Part shown: positions 1-10,513 of the stretch, one piece after another
How the letters are laid out: each line of letters starts with the position of its first letter
Numbering within the stretch: the stretch's first letter is position 1
NCBI GenBank assembly: GCA_038025085.1
Contig: CM076147.1
Span: forward strand, 44,228,766-44,292,765
Length of the DNA: 64,000 nucleotides
DNA from: Tetragonia tetragonoides
Lineage: Eukaryota > Streptophyta > Magnoliopsida > Caryophyllales > Aizoaceae
Reading direction: 5' to 3'
Notes under the pieces: generated by a model
Database searches by the model: none
The model's input: the letters and a program-made list of their open reading frames with translations, nothing else
What the model was told of the DNA's origin: nothing
Position numbers and translations under genes: made by a program

Positions 1-199
1 ATAGGTGGACGGTGGACCTATATGTTTGCAAGAACAGATTCTAGCTAATATTGAAGCTTAAATTTTATATTGGCGCGAGAAGCAGGAAGATACTTCATCA
101 CCAAAATCAGTGTTAAAAGGGCAATTTTGGGTTTGATTGCACGAGTTCATCGTTTTTTGCCCATTAAAATCTTACTGGATATATGACAAGGGATGGGAG

Positions 200-230
<31 letters not shown>

Positions 231-561
231 GTACAAGGGTCTTTTGCCCATTAGAATCATACCTTATAAGAAATTGATAAGATTAATTTAGGACATCCTA
301 GAGAAAAATATGGCTTGATTTGTTTGAGACAAAAAGAACCAAATGGCAAAAGTGGTCTACAAAAGTCTCATATTTCCGTGAGGCAAAATGAGGTTCACTG
401 GGGACAAGGGAAAAACATAGAGTACATGTACACTAAATGTATATGCAGAGATATACACAAACAATATTAGCCATGCATACACATGTCTATAAGTAAAAAT
501 CTTTTTTTTTTCAACTTGTGGATGGGAAATAAGAGGGCCAAATGTGGAAAAGGTCCGGAGC

Positions 562-599
<38 letters not shown>

Positions 600-931
600 A
601 GGGAAAGGAAATGTGAAAGACCAAAAAAAAAAAAGGCATGAGAGAGAAAGCAGAAAGAAAAAAAAAAACAAGCTCCATTGTTTTCAGTCATCTCCAACTT
701 TTCCGGTTACTCTTCGGTGAAAAGCGAATTTCCGGCAAAAGAGGAGCCGGTTGTTATCGACTTACAATTATTTCATACAGTAATTCTTTTCTACCGATAT
801 TTTCCGACAAAGCTTTACACCATTTTTTCTTATTAATTTTCCGGCAAAGAGTGTCCGTCCGTTTTTTGTTCTGGTTTGTTTTTCTTCGTGTTTATCGAAG
901 AAAAAAAATTCGTATGATAATCAAAGCAGGT

Positions 932-1022
<91 letters not shown>

Positions 1023-1145
1023 TAACAAAATAATTTTCATTTGTAAACTTGTAAATGTCGTAGTTGGTAGTAAAATTGTTATGATTGATGATAAGTGAGA
1101 TTCAAAAGTGATTGCGCCGGAATTCATCAAAACAATAAATAAATA
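1..1145. other. Left single-copy flank, no gene seen
   Basis: This stretch occurs once in the window and lies outside the tandem array. It is AT-rich and low-complexity, with long A-runs near 200-226 and 565-598 and a pure (TA)n tract at 934-1020. Open frames here are poly-Phe, poly-Lys or Tyr-Ile translations of simple sequence and do not look like protein. I see no exon, RNA gene or element boundary before the MITE at 1146. Confidence 0.7.
934..1020. repeat. (TA)n microsatellite, 87 bp
   Basis: An uninterrupted TA dinucleotide tract in the left flank. It occurs only once because it lies outside the duplicated segment. Confidence 0.97.
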
Positions 1146-1405
1146 CTCCCTCTGACCCAAACAAATGTTTACAATTGCTTTTTCAAATTCAAAGTTCGCA
1201 AAATTTGACCATAAATTTGTGAAAAAATAAAAAAAGATTTATAATGTAAAATACTATGGTTAGATACATCTTAAATAGTACTTTTCGAAAATCATAATTT
1301 TATAATTTATATATTCTCATATAATTACAATTATTTACGGTCAAAGTGGTGCATTGAAAACTATATGAAAAAGCAATTGTAAACATTTGTCTGGGACGGA
1401 TGGAG
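1146..1405. mobile_element. Complete Stowaway-type MITE (260 bp)
   Basis: The left end reads CTCCCTCTGACCC and the right end is its inverted counterpart GGACGGATGGAG. The imperfect terminal inverted repeats extend about 40 bp. The element is flanked by TA on both sides (1144-1145 and 1406-1407), the Stowaway/Tc1-mariner target preference, and it has no coding capacity. This is the only full copy in the window. Copies inside units 2-4 lack the left 62 bp because the tandem-duplication breakpoint falls inside the element, between 1207 and 1208. Confidence 0.88.
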
Positions 1406-1539
1406 TAAAAAACAGTAATGACATTCTTATTATATCTAATAGTTTATTAGTGAGCTACAAAGTCATAATTGTCTATTTTTTTTTTCTCATACCCCATATT
1501 CAACGTACCTGTGTAACCCATGCTCTCATGTATGCTTAG

Positions 1540-2928
1540 GTGTTAGAAGGACCACTATGGTCAGATTAGCAACAAGGCAAAAGGCAGCTGAAAAGTGGGA
1601 TGATAATGGAATATGTCCCAACATTATGAGGTACCTGAATGTGCTAATTAAAGACTCCAGAAGCTGTCATGTTTTCTCTTCAGCTGATGGGGAGTATGAG
1701 ATTCAAGATGGAAGGTCTTACCTTCCCGTTTCATTGAACAACAGAACATGTTGTTGTGGCCAATGGCAAGTGTCCGACATACCATGCAGGCATGCTATTA
1801 GGGCAATCCACTATGAGAGGCACAACCCTGCTGACTATGTGAATGAATGGTTTTCAATGAGGAGATACAAGTTGGCATATGGTATGAACATCAAGTCAAT
1901 TCCTGACTATGAAAGGTGGCCACAGTATGATGTGCCCACTCTTGTTCCACCACCAATTAAAAGAGGCATCGGTAGACCTTCGAGAAACAGAAGACTGGAG
2001 GAAGGGGAAAAAAGGAAGGGGAAGAGGTCAACCACAGTTCAGTGTCAGAAATGCAAAGCTTTTGGGCATAATTCTAAAACTTGCAAGGGTGGTCTAACCA
2101 GAAAGGAAGCACAAGCTCAGGTTGTCATGCCAATAAGAGTTGAGAAGAGAGTGAGACAGAGTAAGAGGAACAGGGAACAACGTGCCGAGACATCATTACA
2201 AGTTGCTACGCCAACACAAGATCTTACCCTATCTCAGACTCGTTGATTTATAAGTGTGATAAGAAATAACACAAATTATGATTACAAACAGTAACTAGTA
2301 TTTTGGACAGTTTCTTTTTTGGCAGTACAACTGGTATATTGAGGAGTATTTATTTGCACATCTGCTGTTTTAGGTTTAGTGATCAAGTTTGCTATATTGC
2401 AGTATCGTTATGACTAGAGTACTCAACTTTACCCTTTTTGGAGTTATAATGAAACTCAGGTTCTTTATGAATGAAGCTATGACTATCTTTTGGAGTTTGA
2501 ATATTTTAGAGATGACCCAAAAAAAAAAGTCATGAATATTTTTGTGCATGATAGCTGTGTAGGATGCAGTAGAGAAAATGAGGATGGGTTTGTATAATTG
2601 TATCCTTCTGATTTTGTAATCTTTAAAGGAGAGAGAAGAAATGGAGGTTGGAGTAGAGAAAACAGAGGATGGGTTTTAGAAGTGAGGAGGGGTAATGATT
2701 TTGTAAATTAAAAACATAATTTAAAAGGGAAAAATAAACCTTCATAAATTGGATGGGAAAGGACAAAAAAACGTATGTCAAGAGTGTTAACCATAGACTA
2801 ACGGCAATCACTAAATAATGGAACGGTGAAGACGCTAAAATAACTGTCGGGCACCATGAAGAAAAAAAAATTGAAAATAGTATTTTAGAGAATTTTTAGG
2901 AATAGAGGGGCACCATAGAGAAAATCCC
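1540..2928 (+). pseudogene. MULE 3' fragment (last transposase exon and right TIR)
   Basis: Only the 3' third of the MULE survives in unit 1. The last transposase exon (coding to 2246) is open and encodes a SWIM zinc finger (CCC..C.H, CGQWQVSDIPCRH) and a CCHC knuckle (CQKCKAFGHNSKTC). The right terminal inverted repeat ends at 2928, followed by the target duplication TATTTTTTT at 2929-2937. The DDE catalytic exons and the left TIR are missing because of the ~10 kb deletion. A private Val-to-Met change (FSMRRYK) separates it from units 2-4. It cannot encode an active transposase. Confidence 0.9.
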
Positions 2929-2964
2929 TATTTTTTTTATTAAAAAATATAGACAAAGACAAAC

Positions 2965-3079
2965 CTTGTTAACTTTGAAACTAGCTCTACTGATTCCACC
3001 AAGGAGCTTTATACGCTTCAGACAGCACGCATCCACCCTAAGTGCATTTCTTGGCACCAACTTCCAGTGTACAACTTGC
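2965..3079 (-). other. Possible orphan exon next to the MULE (unit 1 copy)
   Basis: On the minus strand a 115-nt block runs from an AG acceptor (GACAG) to a GT donor (AACAAG|GTTTGT). It is open, encoding VVHWKLVPRNALRVDACC and ending RASFKVNK. It resembles coding DNA but I do not recognise the family. Only 27 bp separate its donor from the MULE target site, so the MULE would lie in the following intron. Copies: 21135-21249, 39233-39347 and 57376-57490. Confidence 0.35.
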
Positions 3080-4215
3080 CTGTCCAAAAAAGACAGTCAT
3101 ATAAGTGGAAAAAACAAGAAGCAAAAACTGATGTCAATTGTCAGGTAGACAATAAGAAGATAGAAATTCTACTCAATAACAATCCCTTTTGCCAACATGA
3201 TCAACTAGAAGAAGTCATTTGTTAAATAATTTTTAATTTCTGAAACTCCATTTCTTTAATACTCTCTTAAGTAATATATCCGCCTTATGCCTAACAAATC
3301 AGTATTTCAATACTGACACAATCGTATATTCATTATTAATCATATCACATCAGTTTAATGCCCTTAACCCCTACCCATAAAACAAAAAACAAAAAAAAGT
3401 ATCTGATGGCTACCCAGAAATCATTAATTTATAAACATAATTCCTCAAGAATAAAAATTTCAATCATTTATGGGAGAAAATGAAATCAGGAACAAGTGGG
3501 TGACTGAGGATTGTTTACCCAGAATGGCTGCCCTGTTGGAAATATTCAAAAACGCAAACCTAAGTAACCTTATGATTAACTTTCTCTAGTCCCAAAAGGA
3601 TCCAAGTAACCTAATACATCAAGTTTCAATCTTTCACAACACCCTTCCCCAACTCCGTCCAAACAAACAGAAATAAAGTCCACTTCAACTAGCAACAATG
3701 CTAACTGACAAGTCAGGAACAAGTAGTTAGGGCAGGGTTTAATACCAATAAGGCAATAACTTGACAAAAATGAATCCATAAGGTTTTCACGATCTGTGGT
3801 CAGAGCAAAATTAATAAACATGAACAAAGTAATATTCCCAAATTGGAATAGCTTGAATCAGAACCGGGAAGAAAAAATAAAGAGGGAGAACAGAGGGAAA
3901 TCTAGAGCTGGCAGCAAATAGGTCGTGGTGGGGGAGGAGGGTAGATAGGGAAGCTTCATTGGCAAATCTCATTACGGGCCACGGTAGGGCTAAATAATAA
4001 GAGTAAGCTGGTAAGTAGGCTAATTGTTTACAGAATGAAGCTTACTAAATGAAATGTATTTTATCATTTCAGGTTCTTGAATAGGCTGTGATCCCAAAGT
4101 GTTTCTTACAGTAAATGTACATTAACTGTTTTTGCAGTCTTTCATCAGCAAATGTTAACGAGAAGAAAAAAAAGAAAACAAAGAAACAACAAGACAAATC
4201 ATCGCAAAACTTAAG
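3080..4215. other. Intergenic or intronic, no clear gene (unit 1)
   Basis: AT-rich DNA between the orphan exon and the 3' end of gene A. Open frames up to 83 codons occur on the minus strand (3576-3827) without recognisable features. A purine-rich stretch near 3870-3950, pyrimidine-rich on the minus strand, could be a leader of a minus-strand transcript. The same DNA recurs in units 2-4. Confidence 0.5.
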
Positions 4216-5983
4216 TTACCATGACAATTTTGTGAGATCCTCCGGTTCGTAATGGCAATCCTTTGGAAGTTTGTTGGACTCTGGCACTTTTTCGTAAGGA
4301 AGCAGCAAAGACGTGAGATAGTTTGGGGTTGTAAAAATATAAAAAATGTCTTCCTTCAAAGATGATGTGAACTCCATATTTGCTTCAGACGCCTTTTGAG
4401 CTTTAGCTTTCTTAGCTGAGGCAGCTCACTGTCTTGTGCAATGTGCAGTAAAGACCTCAAAACCTAAGATTATTTCAATACCAAGTCAACAGCTATATTA
4501 GAGAAAAGCACAACGCAATACAAATTAGTACCAGGCATTACCAAACTAACCCTTGATTTTCGATAACTACAGCAATCAGGCCCAGGCGCCTAGCCCATGC
4601 ATTCCGACTTGACGTGGTTCCCATAACCCCAAACAAAAGAGACGCATGGCTATTACAATCAAAGCTGTAATACGTTTCAGGTCCACCGAACATTAAGGGA
4701 TCTTGCTCCTACAAGTCAAGAGGTCATGTGATCAAAATCTTACTGCTAGAAAAAAGAATTTAAAGACTTTGGTTTTGGTTATAAGCCAGAGTTATTAAAA
4801 GTAACACAGAAACTGCAATGTTGATACAACATCACCAATTTTTCATGTTATAACATATAAATACCTCATAATGATTTTGCATGTTAAGATTTTGCAGATG
4901 ATTGATGTTAAAGCCATCCCCATCAACATTTGTCTATTCGTTGCGATAAACTGAACATGAATTATCAAATTTATTATATGAACCATCATCCAACTTAAAT
5001 ACCTTTCTCATCAGCCACATCACCGGTGCTCGTAAACTAGGGTCCCATATTCAGCAATCTGCTTCACGATAGCACTAAATGAGAGCATAAATCATTCTTA
5101 GTATGCACATTCATCAACATCTGTTCAATGCATTTTTCGACAGAAAAAAAAGAGAAAGAATTGACGACAGAAAAATAAAATGAGAAACCTCAATACAAAT
5201 ATCCATACTAACCTCCAGCAAAAGATCTGTCAATCAGATTGGAAGAATTATTATCAGTTGTGGAAGTTATGCACTTTGCTGGCACTTCTTAAGAATCAAA
5301 AAGCACCTGGCATTCTCCAGACACTCCAAGGTTGTTCAACAGGAAACCCTTAGCTCCATCCTCATAAAACTGCAGTTGTCTGATGAGTGACGACACAGAG
5401 GATCTAATACTAATGCATCTGGATAACCATGGAAATGGAAATGGAAATGATAAATAATGGGGAAGAGAGAGGGGGAAACAGGAGTAGAGAGTTGAGCATC
5501 GATGTTTCATTACCATCAAACATTTTGACACTCAAAGCATCAAAGGGGGCTCCTGTGTTTACAAAGGTGATAACTGCATGAGAATGCACCCACAAGTATA
5601 AATAACAAACACATCATATTGATTGATATTATACAATAACCATACCCCTAACAGGGATTGTCAGGGGATTATTGTTAAAAGACCCATGAAAAAGGAGAGA
5701 ACGAAACCATTCAATGAATTGATGCCATCATTCTGTACATTCTTTCAGGCAAGATCCAGAAACTTGAGACGTATTTGACATTCAAATGCTTGGCACAGAA
5801 GACTGCGCATCCTCTTCTTTAATCAGTATGAAAATCAAATGTCACCAAAAAAATAAAAATAAAAATAAAATAAATCATCAGTATAAAATAAAAGTGTTCA
5901 AAACACTAAGAAAATGGAATTACCAATACCTTTTGAAAGTTGGTCTCAGCATCTTCTGATGCTCCAACTTTGACAATCTCCAT
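4216..5983 (-). pseudogene. Gene A, multi-exon protein gene, apparently decayed (unit 1)
   Basis: I do not recognise the family. On the minus strand a start at 5983 opens MEIVKVGASEDAETNFQK and is followed by a GT donor (exon 5930-5983). Further coding-like blocks carry EWFRSLLFHGSF...TIPVR (about 5650-5720), VITFVNTGAPFDALSVKMFD (5514-5573), LQFYEDGAKGFLLNNLG (about 5307-5410), MFGGPETYYSFDCNSHASLL (about 4560-4710) and a C-terminal block ending EPEDLTKLSW with a stop at 4216-4218. Some exon phases join correctly, for example TIPVR to VITF. Others require a frameshift or cross a stop, near 5740, 5410, 5040 and 4426. All four copies share these breaks, so decay preceded duplication, unless my exon choices are wrong. 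A 5' untranslated exon probably lies at about 6484-6600. Confidence 0.45.
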
Positions 5984-6725
5984 TACACTTTGCTTTATTT
6001 TCTACACTTCACAAATGGACATGGTAATTTTAATTACTGAAACAAATTTCTGGTTAAAAATTAATTACAATATGAACAAATGTTCAATTTTGTGTTGATG
6101 ACTTCCAATTTACTATCAGATGGTCACGTCAAATTGGTTGATAAGAACATACATAGTACAATGACTTCCAATTTGCAACAGCTTAAACTTAAACAGAGGT
6201 AAAACAAAAAAAAAATTAAAGAAAACCAGCAATGAAATTGTTTAGAAATTAAGTTAAATTCAAATATCAGGAATTAAAGGTTAGGGTTAGATGCCAAGAA
6301 CCTAATTTTATCTTAGTTATATAATTGTAACTATCTGATATTCACATTTAAAGTGATTAATTTATATATATGAACATAATTCCCCAAACTATAACAGCTT
6401 ATGAGCATCAAAACGAGTAATTGCGAGTAAGAGAAAGAGAGAGAAATAAATTGAAGAGAGAGAGAGAGAGAGACTGACATGATTCGATTGAAGCCTGTTA
6501 GAAATCGAAAGCCTTGCTGAATTAGGGTTTCGGTTCCGCCATTTGAACCACCTTCAATCTTCAGACTTCAATTCTTCATCAGGAGAGAGAGAAACAGAGG
6601 AGAGAGAGCGCAAGAGAGGTTGATAAATGGACGGATGAGTGAATTATATATAGGGCTATTTTGTTTTTATCGGCGTGTGGTATACGCCGTCGTATTTACA
6701 CGTTTTCACTTCAGCATAATTAACT

Positions 6726-6899
6726 AAATGCGTATTTCTTTCTTTTTCTTACTGTAAACGCGTTTTTCATTTATTCGTTTGACTATAGCGCGTTTTCTTT
6801 CTTGTTTTGACTGAGAAGCATTTTCGATTTTTTGTTTGACTATAACGTGTTTTTCTTTCTTGTGTTGACCAAAAAACGCGTTTTCTGAACTGGTGACAG
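6726..6899. repeat. ~29-bp degenerate tandem repeat with W-box/CGCG motifs
   Basis: About six imperfect copies of a 25-31 bp unit. Most carry a CGCG-like start (AACGCGTTTTTC, GCGCGTTTTC, AACGTGTTTTT) and end in a TTGAC core (TTTGACTATA twice, TTTTGACTGA, TGTTGACC). TTGAC[C/T] is the WRKY-binding W-box core and VCGCGB is a known CAMTA-type element; function here is inference. Copies: 24897-25070, 42994-43167 and 61136-61309. Two sites vary between units, altering CGCG motifs. Confidence 0.7.
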
Positions 6900-7006
6900 T
6901 TATTATCCTACTAATTTCCAGTAATCGTAATCGCCCCTCCTTCACCGTCATTATTCCCAAACCTATAAAATTCAATTGTCCCGCGTCATTATTCGTTCTT
7001 CATTTC

Positions 7007-7010
<4 letters not shown>

Positions 7011-7092
<82 letters not shown>
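7011..7092 (+). repeat. (CT)n microsatellite in gene B leader, unit 1
   Basis: A pure CT tract of 82 bp ending 16 bp before the ATG of gene B. It is the most length-variable site in the array: about 34 bp and interrupted in unit 2, 70 bp in unit 3 and 46 bp in unit 4. Confidence 0.95.
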
Positions 7093-7098
<6 letters not shown>

Positions 7099-7108
7099 TC
7101 GTGTAAAA

Positions 7109-9375
7109 ATGAATGTGATAAGTCCTCTTTTGAGGATTCGTAGTAACAAAGGTAATCCCTAAAATTATTGCTCATCTTTTTTTGTTCAATTCATAATTTG
7201 TTAGCAAACTAAGGTTTTTTACTATAACCATGACATTTCGCCCTTGTTTATCAATAAATAAAGTTGCTAATTGCGTTGTTTGGTGTTGTTAATTTGGTAT
7301 GATGTTTTATGTTTTGCTGCTTTGATTCATAAGCTGTTAGCAAAATAAGGACCTTTTACTATTTTGGATGCAATGACAATCGGCCCTATTTTGTTGTTAA
7401 TTTGGAATTGTGATGTTTATAATTAAATAAAGTTGCTTGCTTTTTTTTTGTTTTGTTGGCATGATGTTTTTATGTTCTCCTCTAGTACTATGAATTCTTT
7501 AATTATTGACTTATAACTAAAACTAGTTGCATAAGTTAGAAACTGGGTATTGTTGGGTATTGTTCTTTGGTCGTTGTGCTGTGAATCTTTAACTATTTGA
7601 CTTTAACCTAAAACAAGTTGCATCAGAGAAGAAAATAAATAAAATAAAAAAGAAAAACAAAAAGAACTTCAAGTGAGAAATCTTATTCTTATGAATATTT
7701 TAGTGTGTATTGTGCTTAGTGATTGTGCTGGGAATTCTTAACTATCTGACTTCAACCTAATTGCATTAATTGCTTATTTCTGAATGTTTCATTTTATTTT
7801 ATTTTTACTTTCAAGCTAAATCAAGTTGCTTATTTCTTTCCCAGTATGTTAATATCCTATATTGTGCTTAGTGATTTAATTCTTAACTAATTCACTATAA
7901 CCTAATTACATTTTATGCGTTTATGTGAGACTGCTGTTGAAGGGATTTTCTTGTGACTATCTCTTAAGTTGAGGCCTTGTGGAATTGTAATTTGATGTAG
8001 AGAGTTCTAGAACAAGGAGTGACATCCCTTTTGAACAAGCTGCTGCAGAAACCATCTCTTGTCAATCTCCCTCCAATGGAGGATGGGGGACTTCTACTAG
8101 TAAGTGCTCATTCACCTTGTCAATTTGGTTGCACTGGGAGCAAGTCTTCATTCTTCTTGATTGTTGGTGCAGGTACCTCAGGATGTTAGCTATGGCATAT
8201 GAGAAAACACAGGAACTTGCTAGGGACCTTCGGGCAGTGGGCTGTGGTGATTTGGATGTTGAGGGTAATTCCCTTTGTTCTTTGCTAATTTTTTCTAAAA
8301 ATTTTAGGACTTTGACAATTGCTAGTAGAAGCCCTTTTTTACCTACTACTGTGACTACTGTCTAAAATTTTACCTCTCTAACTCTTGTAGACTACTCTTG
8401 TTGGCTTTTATCACTGTGCCATATAAACATTATTCTTCTGATGTTTCAGGCCTAACAGAATCTTCATTTTCTGCACAAAAGGAAGAATACTCTGAACGTG
8501 AACAAGCCTCTCCTAGACAACTGTACCAAGCAAAGGTTGGATCTTCTGCTGCCTCTTTTCCTTACTATCTCTCAGAATGATTATAAATCGTGATTTTTCT
8601 TAATGTTTACTCTGCTATGAAGATGGAAGAATACGTGCTGAAAATCCTTGTGATTCAAGTGGATTTGGGACTATTGGACAATCAAAAGGCGTCTCTGTAG
8701 CATCTTCTGACCAGAAGATATCTGTTACTGTGGTGACATGAGGAAGCAATTTCTAGTTGCAATTTATTTTCTTCTCAGGTGGTTCTTATTTCCATGTTCA
8801 CTCAATTTCCTGTTGTTTACCGCATCTCCAGATATTGCATGCAAATTTCATGTCATTAGAACTCTGTTGTATTTGTTCTTATTCCTTGTTTATGCTTGCG
8901 TCATTGTCTATTGACTGTTTACAGTTTGTTTAGGATTTTGATCATTTTCTGTAATGCCTTTACTTCAGAAAGTCCTAAACCATGAACTATGCAAATGCAA
9001 TCTCTTCTCCCCCTCATCCCTCTTTGCAAATTGCCTGAAATTGTCTAAAGAGTTTTAATTTTCTGTGCAACATTCAACTCAAATTCAGAACAAAGGTATA
9101 AAAATATACCTGTTTCATCTGCACTACTTTAATAACCAGAGAGCTGTTTCTGTTAGTAATATACATGCTTGTAACTTTCTGTGCTAAAAGTCTGATACCC
9201 TTTGACTTACTTATATTTTATCATCCTCTTGGTGCTTCTTATAACTATGTTGACTCTGGAACTGGTATACTGGTGGTTGGATCCGCCATCTACCTGTATA
9301 GTGCATACTCGCTTATTATTTTTGTCATCCGATTCAACTAGTCTTTGTAGCATTGTCTAATGCTTGTGAATTTTG
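7109..9375 (+). pseudogene. Gene B, 5' part, truncated by array junction (unit 1)
   Basis: Unrecognised family. Exon 1 (7109-7151) encodes MNVISPLLRIRSNK with donor AAAG|GTAA. Exon 2 (about 8005-8099) encodes VLEQGVTSLLNKLLQKPS and continues to MEDGGLLL. Exon 3 (8173-8264) starts VPQDVSYG and then shifts by one base into AYEKTQELARDLRAVGCGDL. Exon 4 (8450-8535) encodes LTESSFSAQKEEYSEREQ, with phases matching exon 3. A fifth block around 8624-8742 has two open frames. The Glu/Gln/Leu-rich composition suggests coiled coil. The exon 3 shift gives an early stop in every unit, so protein output is doubtful. The copy stops in an intron at the junction, and the 3' exons present after 63748 are missing. 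Confidence 0.5.
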
Positions 9376-9571
9376 ACCATAAATTTGTGAAAAAACAAAA
9401 AGATTTATAATGTAAAATACTATGGTTAGATACATCTTAAATAGTACTTTTAGAAAATCATAATTTTATAATTTATATATTCTCATATAGTTACAATTAT
9501 TTACGGTCAAAGTGGTGCATTGAAAACTATATGAAAAAGCAATTGTAAACATTTGTCTGGGACGGATGGAG
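9376..9571. mobile_element. Truncated Stowaway MITE at unit 1/2 junction
   Basis: The right 196 bp or so of the MITE, with right end GGACGGATGGAG followed by TA. The left end is missing because the duplication breakpoint lies inside the element. The same fragment is at 27495-27690 and 45632-45827. Confidence 0.88.
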
Positions 9572-9644
9572 TAAAAAATAGTAATGACATTCTTATTATA
9601 TCTAATAGTTTATTAGTGAGCTACAAAGTCATAATTGTCTATTT

Positions 9645-10508
9645 ATCAACCAACTAAAACTTAAGCTCGTAATAAGCCGGTATTCAACTAATACAGAAAA
9701 ATATCCGGCTAACTTCTTTGATCCAAAAGTGTCATTTCTACTTTTAATCGGTCCCAACTTCAAGTATGATCAACTTAATAAATGTCTGCTCCCCAAACCA
9801 CCGGATCATCGCATGTAGAGAAAAGAAAAAGAAAAACCAATAAAAGAAAATTAGCCGAAGCTAAATAAATCCACCTTACCCCGTTAAAATATTTTATTAG
9901 GCGATCTTTTTAACACGTAACACTTAACACATCGGTTATCTATTTTTAGACGACTTACCTTCAACGATGGGGGAGCACAAGTGATTCGATAATATAATAA
10001 CATAATATCATAAATTGTTCATCTCATATATAAGATTAATCATATATTGATCACCATAATAAATATAGCATCCAAGATATACATGTAATTATCAATCCAC
10101 ACCCAAATCATATTATGATAAAATAATGAATAATTAATGACTAGTATAACTCCACCAATCAAACAATTACTCATTTTTTGCCATAACATAATAATCTCGA
10201 AGTGTCATCAAACTAATAATAACCAAGTCACTTTTCAGATTCATACCAATAGGTCCTCTGTACTTGTCCAAGTCAACCAGTATAGAATATTTCCAAACCG
10301 ATAATTATTTATATAAACTTGTGGGTTTATATTTTTAGGTAGCAAGGGAGACAACTGCGTAACCCCATCTCTAACCCGAAAATTGTACCGACTACTAAGC
10401 AGATACCTCTAACCCAAGGCCTTTGCATCCGCCCGACCGTTCTTGAGTGCGCAACCCTAGGGTCCTTTAAATACACGCTAACCCACGTGTCAGGTCTCGC
10501 TAACTCAC
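9645..10508. other. Intergenic DNA left of the gag element (unit 2)
   Basis: Mostly AT-rich with no coding signal. The last ~150 bp (from about 10360) are richer in GC and continue in sequence style on the other side of the Copia element, which therefore inserted into a GC-richer island. Copies: 27764-28627 and 45901-46764. Absent from unit 1. Confidence 0.6.
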
Positions 10509-10513
10509 CGAAC

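Larger units (their letters stand above)
6484..7108. promoter_or_regulatory. Shared divergent promoter of genes A and B (unit 1)
   Basis: Gene A (minus) and gene B (plus) start head to head about 1.1 kb apart. The interval holds the likely gene A leader (CT-rich on its own strand), a degenerate minisatellite of W-box and CGCG motifs (6726-6899) and the (CT)n leader of gene B (7011-7092). A TATA-like ATATATAGGGC occurs near 6646-6656. Transcription start sites are inferred only. Copies begin near 24653, 42751 and 60893. Confidence 0.5.
1208..9375. repeat. Tandem unit 1 (8.17 kb, internally deleted)
   Basis: First of four copies of one segment. It starts within the MITE and ends in an intron of gene B, like the others. 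It lacks about 10.0 kb corresponding to 9645-19645 of unit 2: the sequence after the MITE tail (to about 1478) jumps straight into the 3' part of the MULE (1481 corresponds to 19651). From there to 9375 it is collinear with unit 2 at an offset near +18170. It therefore has gene A, gene B and the MULE 3' end but no gag element, secreted-peptide gene or MULE 5' half. Confidence 0.95.

Noticed and set aside
357..697. Poly-Phe open frames on the minus strand
   Set aside because: They are translations of long A-runs and simple sequence with no protein-like composition.
638..1160. Open frames ending in Tyr-Ile repeats on both strands
   Set aside because: They are produced by the (TA)n microsatellite at 934-1020.
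3576..3827. 83-codon minus-strand frame upstream of the orphan exon
   Set aside because: No splice signals in phase, no domain and composition like non-coding DNA; its apparent start is a TTG.
6275..6295. TTAGGG-like motif suggesting telomeric repeat
   Set aside because: Only about two copies (GGTTAGGGTTAG), and plant telomeres are usually TTTAGGG arrays; chance occurrence.
7013..7175. Ser-Leu and Arg-Glu repeat frames before gene B
   Set aside because: They are translations of the (CT)n tract, whose length changes between units.
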